Positions 32,107 to 39,890 of a stretch of DNA of 64,000 bases are shown here, one piece after another. A program made the position numbers and the translations under genes. How positions within the stretch are numbered: position 1 is the stretch's first letter; the number at the start of each line of letters is the position of its first letter. The notes beneath the pieces were generated by a model. That model did no database searches and was not told the origin of the DNA. It was given only the letters and a program-made list of their open reading frames with translations. The stretch spans positions 2,046,001 through 2,110,000 of the forward strand of contig NZ_CP020469.1 in the NCBI RefSeq assembly GCF_003031405.1, read 5' to 3'. The stretch comes from Halomonas sp. 'Soap Lake #6'. Its GTDB lineage: Bacteria > Pseudomonadota > Gammaproteobacteria > Pseudomonadales > Halomonadaceae.

Positions 32107-33006
32107 TCAATCGTATGACTGGGCACCGTCCTTTAATAGGTCTATGGTCGAGCGCATAAACCATTCGGATTCTCCCCATTCTCCAAGGTTGCTTTTAAAA
32201 GCATTTGCCTTGTAACCGTTATCTAGCAACCACTGCGCGAAGTTCCTTCCTCTCGGGGTGAGGACCACATGAAAGTTCAGCTTCTGGGATATTATGTCTG
32301 CTTCCAGTAGCTTTTCACATAGGTCATCGACGGAGAAGCGGCCGTCACCAATGTGATGCTTTGGTGCATCGATGGAGTACCAATGCCTACCGAGGCTCCG
32401 AGCCATACCGGTCTCTCGGATCAGATATTTGCCTGGCTGGGCCAGTTGAATGATGAAATTATCCGCAACCGCTCCTAATAGATCGGCGATTATCCGAAAC
32501 TGGGTATGCTCATCGATCAGTCCTACCTGACCAATCTTGGTCCTCATCCCCAGTTCCAGTGCCTTTTTCTCAATCTGCGTTGAGACAGCTCCCAATGACG
32601 CCTCCAGGTTTCCATCAGCGTGGGATTGAAAAGTAGCCGGAGTGACGCCAGCAAGATCCGTCGGAATTTTGATGTCTGAAGTTCGATCGTAGACGAAAAA
32701 GCTACGCTCTCGTCCTAAGGAGCCAATGCACATGCCGAGCTCAAGCAACACATTATCCCGCGGGGAAGGCTGCTCAGCCCCTCTTGATGCGATTAAATCA
32801 TCTGGTGTGACAACTAGGGCGGCGAAGTCCGCCTTCTCAAGCTTCTTCACCAAATCTTCCAGGGTGCCGTTACTCAGCCCGAAAATTCCTTGCGACCAAA
32901 TCGCCACCTCTAGCGCATGATCTAGGTTGATTTGCAGGGCTTTCGCATAGGGCAAGCCTTCCACAGAAGACCCGATGAAAAGGGAAGGACGATCGAAATT
33001 GCTCAT
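32107..33006 (-). CDS. Cassette-borne TIR-like nucleotide-binding protein, predicted defence effector
   Basis: A 299-residue protein. Residues ~5-140 form a TIR-like domain of the PF10137 type: RPSLFIGSSVEGLPYAKALQ, AIWSQGIFGLSNGTLEDLV, ADFAALVVTPDD, and SPRDNVLLELGMCIGSLG followed by ERSFFVYD. The DNVLLELG glutamate sits where TIR NADases and TIR-STING proteins have their catalytic acid. The C-terminal ~140 residues are not recognised; they end with a helix-rich segment containing VVLTPRGRNFAQWLLDNGY, winged-helix-like. The start MSNFDRPS is chosen because the upstream frame is attC sequence. attC sites flank it. Proteins with this domain act as NAD-consuming or nucleotide-sensing antiphage effectors; that role here is inferred. 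Confidence 0.8.
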   Translation of the reverse strand: MSNFDRPSLFIGSSVEGLPYAKALQINLDHALEVAIWSQGIFGLSNGTLEDLVKKLEKADFAALVVTPDDLIASRGAEQPSPRDNVLLELGMCIGSLGRERSFFVYDRTSDIKIPTDLAGVTPATFQSHADGNLEASLGAVSTQIEKKALELGMRTKIGQVGLIDEHTQFRIIADLLGAVADNFIIQLAQPGKYLIRETGMARSLGRHWYSIDAPKHHIGDGRFSVDDLCEKLLEADIISQKLNFHVVLTPRGRNFAQWLLDNGYKANAFKSNLGEWGESEWFMRSTIDLLKDGAQSYD

Positions 33007-33012
33007 ATTGAT

Positions 33013-33085
33013 ACCCAACGCCCGGCTCACGCGCCGGTTTAGAGCCGCGAAGCAGCGGAAAATCGGTCGCCGTGCAGCCGATTGA
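33013..33085 (-). other. attC site, right part, cut by IS110-type element
   Basis: Plus strand: ACCCAAC core (exact), CGGCTCACGCGCCGGTTT, a spacer, then AATCGGTCGCCGTGCAGCCG. The arms pair with several unpaired bases. The second core expected near 33090 is missing where the IS110-type sequence begins. Confidence 0.6.
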
Positions 33086-33164
33086 TACTCATTGAACCTT
33101 CTCCTCCAGCTCAATCCGTTTGGCTAAGCTGAACAGGCGACCAAACCTAACAGGAGAAGACTCA

Positions 33165-33780
33165 ATGAACTTTTACAATAGCACTCATCGTCACTACTGT
33201 GGCATTGATCTACATGCCAGAAACCTTTATGTCTGTATCCTCAATCAACAGGGAGAAACCCTGTTGCATAAAGAGATTACCGCTAGCCCAGAACCTCTAC
33301 TTCAGCTAATCGAAACCTACCTGGATGATCTAGTGATCGGCGTCGGGTGCATGCACTGCTGGTACTGGATCGCTGATTTCTGTGAAGACCAGGGCATTGC
33401 TTTCATTCTCGGTCATGCCCTTTATATGACAAATTCTTCTGGAAAGAATTTGGACAGCTTCAACTGGCCCCTAGGGCAGAGTACAGGACGTACTTTGCAA
33501 CGCCATTCATGGCGGTAAAGCTAAGAATGATCGCGTTGATTCTTACAAGATTGCAGCCCTGATGCGAGGCGGCAATTTCCCGCTGGCTTATGTGTATCCA
33601 CGCAGTATGCGGGCTACTCGTGATCTGCTTCGTCGTCGAACTGGACTAGTTCGCCATGGTGCCGATCGTAGCCAATACAACTTACCCCCCAACAAGACCA
33701 ATCTGAAGAATGTCAGTGCCCGAGAAAAGCTGAGTCGTGCGGTTGATTTCATGTTAAAGAACAATAAAGTGTTTGATTAA
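33165..33780 (+). pseudogene. IS110-family transposase remnant
   Basis: The first frame encodes the DEDD-type N-terminus YCGIDLHARNLYVCILNQQG and HCWYWIADFCEDQGIAF followed by LGHALYM. A foreign stretch of about 68 bp (33430-33497) then breaks the frame. IS110 sequence resumes as AIHGGKAKNDRVDSYKIAAL and continues through FPLAYVYPRSMRATRDLLRRR before another deletion. Start ATG has AGGAG upstream. Downstream (33781-34236) are only scrambled IS110-like pieces and a hairpin at 34175-34200; no gene is seen. Confidence 0.85.
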
Positions 33781-34236
33781 CAAAATTTTTAACGAGTTAG
33801 TCAAGCAGCAGGATGATCAATGTCTAACTGGATCATTACGGAGTGTGCTGAAACCAGGTGTCTGCTGACTGGTTATTCAGACCTGAAGCCCGACTTCTAC
33901 ACCCAACGCGAAGCCCGTCGCTTTGATTATCCATCCTGATGGCGTGCACCAATACCCTGAGCGAGTGGGCTTACACCGGCGCTAAACCTAAAACTAACTA
34001 GGACTGTAGAGTAACCCGCTTGTTTGAATAGGACAGATGCTGGTTAACCAATGAATGTCGTGCCCCAGACCCACCTGCAAGGAGCAATCCGGTCTTCAAT
34101 AGGTATTTGCTGTAAGCCACTCACAGCCAACGATGACAGATGAAGTAGGATCACTGGCTCAGGAACTTGATATTGGCCGCTGACGCGGCCAATAAAAAAC
34201 CCTGCGGCCTATTGATAGAGAGAAGGCTCATAGGTG

Positions 34237-34881
34237 TTAGCTTCGCTCCGCGAGAGCAAGCTTGATACCAAACGAAATAAAAACTCCGCCGATAAGCCTA
34301 TTTAACCATAAAGCTACAGTTTCACTGGCCTGTACGCGCTGACTAGCAAATGCTGATGATATGGCCAAGAAATGGCACCACAACATGCCATTAAAGTTGA
34401 AGATGCATCCGAGCACGATGAAAGCAAGGGCCTTGTTGGTAGAATCTGGTGAAATGAACTGGGGTACGAAAGCAAGAAAAAATACTGCAACTTTCGGATT
34501 AAGGACGTTTGTTAAGAACCCTTGCATGAAAATACGTCGATAAGACAACGATGGTGGAGCAGCAAGTGTTTTTTCGAACTCGCTTGTTCGCTGTTTTTTG
34601 CTCCGAATCAGGCTAATGCCAACGTACAGTAGATAAGCCGCGCCTATGTATTTAACAACCGCAAATGCTGTACTGGAAGTAGCAAGAAGGGCAGATAAAC
34701 CTACTGCAGCTGCAAAAATATGTACGAAGGTTCCAGAACCAATGCCAAGCGCAGCTGCTGAGCCTGCCCGCCAGCCTTGAGTTGCGCTACGAGCCATTAT
34801 AAGCACGGAGTCAGGGCCTGGGATCATATTGAGCAATAGCCCCGAAATAATAAACAGCAAAATATCGTGAGTTCCGAACAT
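34237..34881 (-). CDS. LysE/RhtB-family exporter
   Basis: A 214-residue inner-membrane exporter with the NMIPGPDSVLIMARSATQG signature, TNVLNPKVAVFFLAFVPQF central motif and about six hydrophobic segments: a full-length, typical RhtB-type protein. Substrate unknown (homoserine or other amino acids in characterised members). Sequence upstream (34895-35010) has a weak attC resemblance, so it may be a cassette gene. Confidence 0.9.
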   Translation of the reverse strand: MFGTHDILLFIISGLLLNMIPGPDSVLIMARSATQGWRAGSAAALGIGSGTFVHIFAAAVGLSALLATSSTAFAVVKYIGAAYLLYVGISLIRSKKQRTSEFEKTLAAPPSLSYRRIFMQGFLTNVLNPKVAVFFLAFVPQFISPDSTNKALAFIVLGCIFNFNGMLWCHFLAISSAFASQRVQASETVALWLNRLIGGVFISFGIKLALAERS

Positions 34882-34894
34882 TGTGGATTTGCTC

Positions 34895-35012
34895 TAAGAA
34901 GTTAACGCCGAAGCACAGCGGCGACCTTGACGTGGCGACGAAGGAGCCACAGAAAGCGCGCCCGGCGGCCATCGGCCGCGTACTGCTGCGACTTATTAAG
35001 TTTAGTTTAGGC
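34895..35012 (-). other. Weak attC-like spacer between LysE and SnoaL-like genes
   Basis: Plus strand AAGTTAACGCCGAAGCACAG ... CTGCTGCGACTTATTAAG ... TTTAGGC has attC-like ends (TAACGCC, TTTAGGC over the next gene's stop codon) and high internal GC, but the arms pair poorly. Confidence 0.28.
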
Positions 35013-35375
35013 TGCGCTATAGCTCAGACTTACAACCCGCCAAGCAGCACCATTCCACTCCCAAGCTTCCGAGAAAGACACTAACGGCCCTTGGGATTGA
35101 CCAGAGATAGTATACCCTTGACCAGTTATTGTGGTGCTGCCACCCGTATTCCGAATCGTTAACTCCGTATCGTGTTTCTTCCCGCCTTGGGGAAACCATC
35201 TCCCATTACGCTTGGCTGACGAGATAGCGTCGATCTGGGATTTCTTAGATTGGACACCACGCTCAGTAGTGACGGTGAAATTGTCTGCCTGGATCCGAGT
35301 AAGGTGCTCAACATCACCTGCGAAAAAAGCCGAGTACCAGTTTTCTCGTACTTGTGTCAGATCTTCTTGATGCAT
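35007..35375 (-). CDS. SnoaL/NTF2-like (DUF4440-type) protein
   Basis: A 122-residue cone-shaped NTF2-like protein: EDLTQVRENWYSAFFAGDVE at the start (helix 1 and DVE linker), ADNFTVTTERG, and WEWNGAAWRVVSLSYS at the end. Such domains are enzymes or ligand binders; no catalytic residues can be fixed. The start MHQEDL at 35375 fits the family; the frame extends 12 residues upstream. It lies immediately downstream of the group II intron's 3' end. Confidence 0.8.
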   Translation of the reverse strand: MHQEDLTQVRENWYSAFFAGDVEHLTRIQADNFTVTTERGVQSKKSQIDAISSAKRNGRWFPQGGKKHDTELTIRNTGGSTTITGQGYTISGQSQGPLVSFSEAWEWNGAAWRVVSLSYSAA

Positions 35376-35423
35376 CGACTGATCCCTGCCATTAGAAATT
35401 AACGCTCGCATTTGCGACTAGTT

Positions 35424-37272
35424 TGGTCAAATAGGCCAAAGGAACCTCCCCTTCAGCCTCTCACAGAACCGTACGTGAACCTCTCGATTCATACGGCTCT
35501 TCACGTTCAACTATTTAACAATACTTTACGCCAGTGCGGAAAAGCCCAAGGGTAATCCCGCCTAACTTTATTCACTCGTTTTGCAGCCTGCATCAGCGTC
35601 TTGAGCTTCTTGTACTTTTTCAGTCCCCAGCGACTTAATCGCTTGCCAAAATGAAACAGTACATTACGGATAATACTTTTCCCAAACAGCCCATAATACT
35701 GATACCACCCTCTCAGGCGGCTCAGTGCATAGGCACGTATATCCATTAGCTCTTTATGACACCAATACGACCATGGCCAACGATTGATTTCATGGCGCAA
35801 CGCCTTCGCGGCTTTCTGACTGATGCCACCCAGAAAATACAGCCCCATATCGCCTCGTCGTGTTTTAATCCAACGAGGTCTGAACGTATAACCAAGAAAA
35901 TCAAATGCCACTACCGGAAAACTTTGTCGATTAAATCCGCCCTTACAATACACAACTTTGGTTTTCGTTGGGTGTAACTGTAAACCGCATGATTCAAAGC
36001 GCCGCTCCAACACTGTGCGAAGTCGTTGCGCCTCATGATAGCTTGCACAGTGGCACACAATATCGTCCGCATAGCGTTCGAATTGGATGCCACCCCTGTG
36101 CCGTTCTACCCAAGCATCAAACGCGTAATGCAAAAACAGATTGGCCAGCAACGGACTAATGACACCGCCTTGCGGTATTCCTCGTTGCAGGTATTCGAGT
36201 CTTCCATCCTTGTGTTGTACGGGTGCATTTAGCCATCGTTCGATATAAAGCACGCGCCATCTTTCTTTGATGTGTTTGCGAACCGCTTTTAATAGCAGTT
36301 CACGGTCAATCGAATCAAAGAAGCCCTGAATATCCATATCCAGAACCCAAGCTCGACGTGTGCAGCGAGTTCTTACTCTCTCCAACGCTTGATGAGCTGA
36401 CTTCCCAGGCCGATAGCCATAGGAGTCCTTATGAAAATGGGACTCTAACAAAGGCTCTATTTGTAGCTTTACCACCATTTGCGCGATGCGATCACTAATG
36501 GTCGGAATGCCTAATGGACGCACACCTCCGTCAGCTTTCTCAATTTCAACACGCATCACTGGCGGTGGCATATAGCTACCCGATGACAAGCGATTCCAAA
36601 CCTTGTACAGATTTTTACTCAGATCGATTTCAAAAGCCTTTAGGCTTTCACCATCAATGCCAGCGCCTCCTCGGTTTGCTTTGACTCGCTTATATGCCTC
36701 GTACACAAGTGATTTTGGTATCGTAAAAGGTTTTGTTTGTGTCATTCAACTCATCCCATTACTGGTTGGTTTTCAGAAACAAACTGAACGTGCTGCCACC
36801 TTCGCTCCATTCTCATTACAAGAACTTCAACACTACTACGCAGCAGTCCGCCCCTGCGCTCCGCACCGGTACTCTGGCCTCGTGGGGTTACCACTTGTGC
36901 GTCTCCCTTATCATCAGAGCAACAGGTTCTCATGTTCCATACTAAAGCCTGTTCAGAATTCATGCCGCCTCTATGCCGGTTGCCACATAGCCCGTTTCCA
37001 GCTCACGTCTATGCTCGTCCTGGGAAGACGCTCATTTCCAGTTTCGACAACATTTCTACATATCGACACTTCATCGACGGTTCACTTTCGTTCATCTCTT
37101 CTGAACTTACCTGACAGTTAATCATACTGCCTTTTCCCTATCGCTCACGACATGCACTCTTAATACATGCCGCATAGGGCGGTTTGATTCCTGCATCTGG
37201 TTGCCGGAATCGAGGGGCCTACCCTCATCTTTAATACAGCAGGAAAGGTGTTAGCCTTTCGTCATGACACAC
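35424..37272 (-). mobile_element. Group II intron
   Basis: A ~1.85-kb retroelement on the minus strand. The 5' end is placed at GTGTGTCATGACGAAAGG (from 37272 downward), matching the GTGYG start. The 3' end follows a domain V-like hairpin: GAGCCGTATGAATCGAGAGG followed by TTCACGTACGGTTC (35497 to 35464), then domain VI and the end ...TATTTGACC near 35424. The 36746-37272 stretch is intron RNA (domains I-III) rather than protein. Exact boundaries are uncertain by a few bases. It contains an intact maturase frame, so it may be active. Confidence 0.85.
35507..36745 (-). CDS. ltrA: Group II intron reverse transcriptase/maturase
   Basis: A 412-residue RT-maturase encoded in intron domain IV. RT blocks are complete: RPLGIPTISDRIAQMVVK, KDSYGYRPGKSAHQAL, WVLDMDIQGFFDSIDREL, GIPQGGVISPLLANLFLHY and the catalytic FERYADDIV. 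The maturase (X) domain is present (LSRLRGWYQYYGLFGKSI). There is no C-terminal HNH endonuclease domain, a feature of several bacterial classes that insert at hairpins or through replication forks. No frameshift or stop is seen. Confidence 0.93.
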   Translation of the reverse strand: MTQTKPFTIPKSLVYEAYKRVKANRGGAGIDGESLKAFEIDLSKNLYKVWNRLSSGSYMPPPVMRVEIEKADGGVRPLGIPTISDRIAQMVVKLQIEPLLESHFHKDSYGYRPGKSAHQALERVRTRCTRRAWVLDMDIQGFFDSIDRELLLKAVRKHIKERWRVLYIERWLNAPVQHKDGRLEYLQRGIPQGGVISPLLANLFLHYAFDAWVERHRGGIQFERYADDIVCHCASYHEAQRLRTVLERRFESCGLQLHPTKTKVVYCKGGFNRQSFPVVAFDFLGYTFRPRWIKTRRGDMGLYFLGGISQKAAKALRHEINRWPWSYWCHKELMDIRAYALSRLRGWYQYYGLFGKSIIRNVLFHFGKRLSRWGLKKYKKLKTLMQAAKRVNKVRRDYPWAFPHWRKVLLNS

Positions 37273-37419
37273 GAGCGCCAGCGAGAAAATTTTCCGTAGC
37301 AGCGCCTTATTACACGTTACTCCGTTCTCGTTTCACCAGTTAGAACAAGGGGAAAAATAAGTCATTTTCTTAATCTGACTCAACTCTCGTAACTGCCCCA
37401 TACGCTTGTTAGCGTGTAT

Positions 37420-39441
37420 TTATTCTTCCGTAGGATGAATTAAGCCGCGCGTTCGCCATCTGTTTCCGTTAACCAAAGACTCAAACGACACCCCGTTTGA
37501 CAACGTCAAATTGTCCGCATGATCAGTCACGATGATTTGTGGACTAAAACCATTCTTCTGCTCAAGCTCATTGCAATAAATCGAGAGCTGGCTGAATAGA
37601 TTTTCGACAGCTTTGATGTCTTCATCAATATTTTGATCAACATTTAGCGTCTTACGCTGTTCAGCCTCTTGGCTTTTCTGCTCCTCAAAAGTTTCAGAGT
37701 TGTCTCGATTAAAATTAGGGAAATACACTTGGGTTGGCTGGTCAAGAAATAGTACCGATGGAATAGCGCACTTATCACCCAGCTCAGCAAAATATTTATG
37801 CAATGATAAAAATAATGTTACGTGGCAGTATAGCCAGTTTGCGCCACTACCCATTGATCTTAAGTAGATTTTTTCATTTTCTTGCGATAAATGGTAGAGA
37901 TCAAATGTCTCAAACGAGAAATGAAGATTAATAGGCTTATAGCTAGCTTCAAATTCAAAATGGCTGCCAATTTCAGCCATATATCCATTCACTTTTACAG
38001 AGGCATTTTCTAGTCCTTTTTTCACATCGTATTTCTTAAGTTCTTTATTGATACCAGTAAGCTGCTTGTTTAGCTCTTTGATTTGCTTTTCAAGCTCAAC
38101 ATCATCAGCCATGTTGAGAGTATCGAGAAGCATAAACAGCTTGGCCTTCTGCATCAAAATGTTTTCATACAGGCTCTTTTGTTCCGCCAACTGCTTTTCT
38201 GTTTTCTCAATTTCCGTTATTTGCTGGTTTAACGCAGTCAACTCCCTACTAATAACTTCAGTATTGCGTTGCACATCAACCAAGGACGATTCAAACTTTG
38301 CTTTCATAGGACGTGCTTGCGCAAGGTTACCCGACACCTTAGTGATGGCTTGCTGTAGTTTTTCTGCACTTTCTCGCAATGTGTCTTTTTCAGTATGGCA
38401 GAATGGGCAGACTGAAGCGGATATATGGACATGCTTTGGCGAGCTAAACTTTTTCACGTTATCAACAAAACGTTCTTCTTCTTGAATATGTTTGTTAATT
38501 GATGCAGCTTGGCGCTGCAACTTTCTTAGTTCGGCCGTCTTTTGGTTACGCGCCAGCTTAAGTTGATTGTAATATTGGGTGGCAGTGTCAGAATTATGAT
38601 TGATTTTCTCAGGTACGATAATTCTGTCCAACTGGTCTTTGGCATCCTGCGGGTGGCGTAGCACCTTTTCCAAAGATATCGGCTCATCTTTAAACCCCAT
38701 CAAAGCATATAGTTGGCTTAAAACCGGGCCGACGTTTTTCTTATAGTTTTCAGAGGTGCGTTTGTTTGTTTCTTTTTGACGCTCCAAACGTCTGACATCA
38801 GCGCTTAATCGTTCTTTCTCTTGTGACAAATGAAAGTATTTCTGGTCAACTAAACCTAAAAATATCTTGGTATGATCAATCGCCTGATCACGCTTTTCCT
38901 TTTCATCGAATCGGTAAAACAACGCATGTTTATTGGCAACAAGGTTTTGATGCTGAAGCATAAACGATGAAAAACTGCGTATAGATGGAGTAGCCGCCTT
39001 AGCGTTAAACCGCCTAGTGGCTCTGGCGGCCAAAGATTCATCCACATCATCTATATCCAGGAAAAAGTCTCTTAGATGCTTCTTAAACTCGTCTAACGGG
39101 CGGAAATAGGTGCTGTTAAAATAATCGCGAAAAATATCCTCTGAACTGAACGACTCAACGCGACGGAAGAAGGCCTTAGTCGCGATATCAGGATCACGCG
39201 CAACCACCATGTCTTGATCATTAACAGAAAGCGCAACATAATAAATAGCTGCACTCGTGGTAATAACGCCTTTGGGAATGGTGTTTTCACCACTGCCAAA
39301 GCAATAATCAAAGATTTCAATTAAGGCACTTTTACCTGTCGATGACTTCCCAGTAACAACATTTAGCCCTTTTTTAAAATTAACAGGGTGCTTGTTTCCT
39401 TGCTTATCAATAACACCAATTTCATAAATTAATGTTTTCAT
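37420..39441 (-). CDS. ABC-3C system ATPase (DUF3732-type), Rad50-like with zinc hook
   Basis: A 673-residue SMC/Rad50-like ABC ATPase. Walker A is TGKSSTGKSALIEIF (residues 30-44); long coiled coils (about 200-335 and 355-475) flank a CPFC hook at 345-348, as in Rad50; signature-like SMGSGANWLYCH is at 529-540; Walker B PSVLFLDQPTQVYFP is at 561-575. This order matches the DUF3732 ATPase of ABC-three-component conflict systems. Its ATG overlaps the middle-component stop by 4 nt. Predicted role: nucleotide-dependent sensing or clamping on DNA that licenses the effector. The family function is predicted in the literature; this protein's activity is inferred. Confidence 0.85.
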   Translation of the reverse strand: MKTLIYEIGVIDKQGNKHPVNFKKGLNVVTGKSSTGKSALIEIFDYCFGSGENTIPKGVITTSAAIYYVALSVNDQDMVVARDPDIATKAFFRRVESFSSEDIFRDYFNSTYFRPLDEFKKHLRDFFLDIDDVDESLAARATRRFNAKAATPSIRSFSSFMLQHQNLVANKHALFYRFDEKEKRDQAIDHTKIFLGLVDQKYFHLSQEKERLSADVRRLERQKETNKRTSENYKKNVGPVLSQLYALMGFKDEPISLEKVLRHPQDAKDQLDRIIVPEKINHNSDTATQYYNQLKLARNQKTAELRKLQRQAASINKHIQEEERFVDNVKKFSSPKHVHISASVCPFCHTEKDTLRESAEKLQQAITKVSGNLAQARPMKAKFESSLVDVQRNTEVISRELTALNQQITEIEKTEKQLAEQKSLYENILMQKAKLFMLLDTLNMADDVELEKQIKELNKQLTGINKELKKYDVKKGLENASVKVNGYMAEIGSHFEFEASYKPINLHFSFETFDLYHLSQENEKIYLRSMGSGANWLYCHVTLFLSLHKYFAELGDKCAIPSVLFLDQPTQVYFPNFNRDNSETFEEQKSQEAEQRKTLNVDQNIDEDIKAVENLFSQLSIYCNELEQKNGFSPQIIVTDHADNLTLSNGVSFESLVNGNRWRTRGLIHPTEE

Positions 39442-39890
39442 CGCGGCTTCACTCCTAAAAACGCATAAATCTCAACCACCGAGTGACCTCTGAATAACCG
39501 TCCCAACTTCTCTGCACTTTTTTGATAGGTAAATGCTGAATCAGAACCATCACATGTCAGAATGGATAAATTCTGTTCGTTTACGGATAACCAATCATTG
39601 ATTAAGCAATATTGAATGCATTGCTCTGTTAATGCTTGAAATCCATGAATTCTTTCCTGCAGATCGTAGAGCTTGGTACGATCGTCAAAAACCGACCAAA
39701 TAGTACTTCTCTTGTTAGAGTTGAATAACTTTTGGCCAAAAACAGGGTGGCTGCACAGAGGGATCACCAAAGGGGCGAGTAAAAGATTGTTTTCTGATTC
39801 GCCTGTGGCCGTGTAAAACGAAGCAAGATGTGCCCCATATTCAAACGGGTTGTACTTTAACTCATAAAGGGTATCGACGATGCTGCTCAT
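39438..39890 (-). CDS. ABC-3C system middle component
   Basis: A 150-residue protein, MSSIVDTLYELKYNPFEYGA at its start, with LLLAPLVIPLCSHPVFG and GRLFRGHSVVEIYAFLGVKP at its end. The size, the position between effector and ATPase, and the helical pattern with an early hydrophobic LLAPLVIPL fit the middle component of ABC-three-component systems, thought to bridge the other two. Start at 39890 overlaps the effector stop by 4 nt (ATGA); the ATPase start overlaps its own stop in the same way, so the three are translated as one unit. Confidence 0.75.
   Translation of the reverse strand: MSSIVDTLYELKYNPFEYGAHLASFYTATGESENNLLLAPLVIPLCSHPVFGQKLFNSNKRSTIWSVFDDRTKLYDLQERIHGFQALTEQCIQYCLINDWLSVNEQNLSILTCDGSDSAFTYQKSAEKLGRLFRGHSVVEIYAFLGVKPR

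Noticed and set aside
32107..33114. Longer start of the TIR-like protein at 33114
   Set aside because: The extra 36 residues are Arg-rich translation of the attC stem and core.
34175..34200. Hairpin TTGGCCGC-TGAC-GCGGCCAA as terminator of the LysE gene
   Set aside because: The A-run is on the wrong side for the minus-strand transcript. It may belong to the IS110-type remnant instead.
34895..35012. A firm attC site between LysE and SnoaL-like genes
   Set aside because: The end motifs are suggestive, but the arms do not pair well, so it is listed only as a weak feature.
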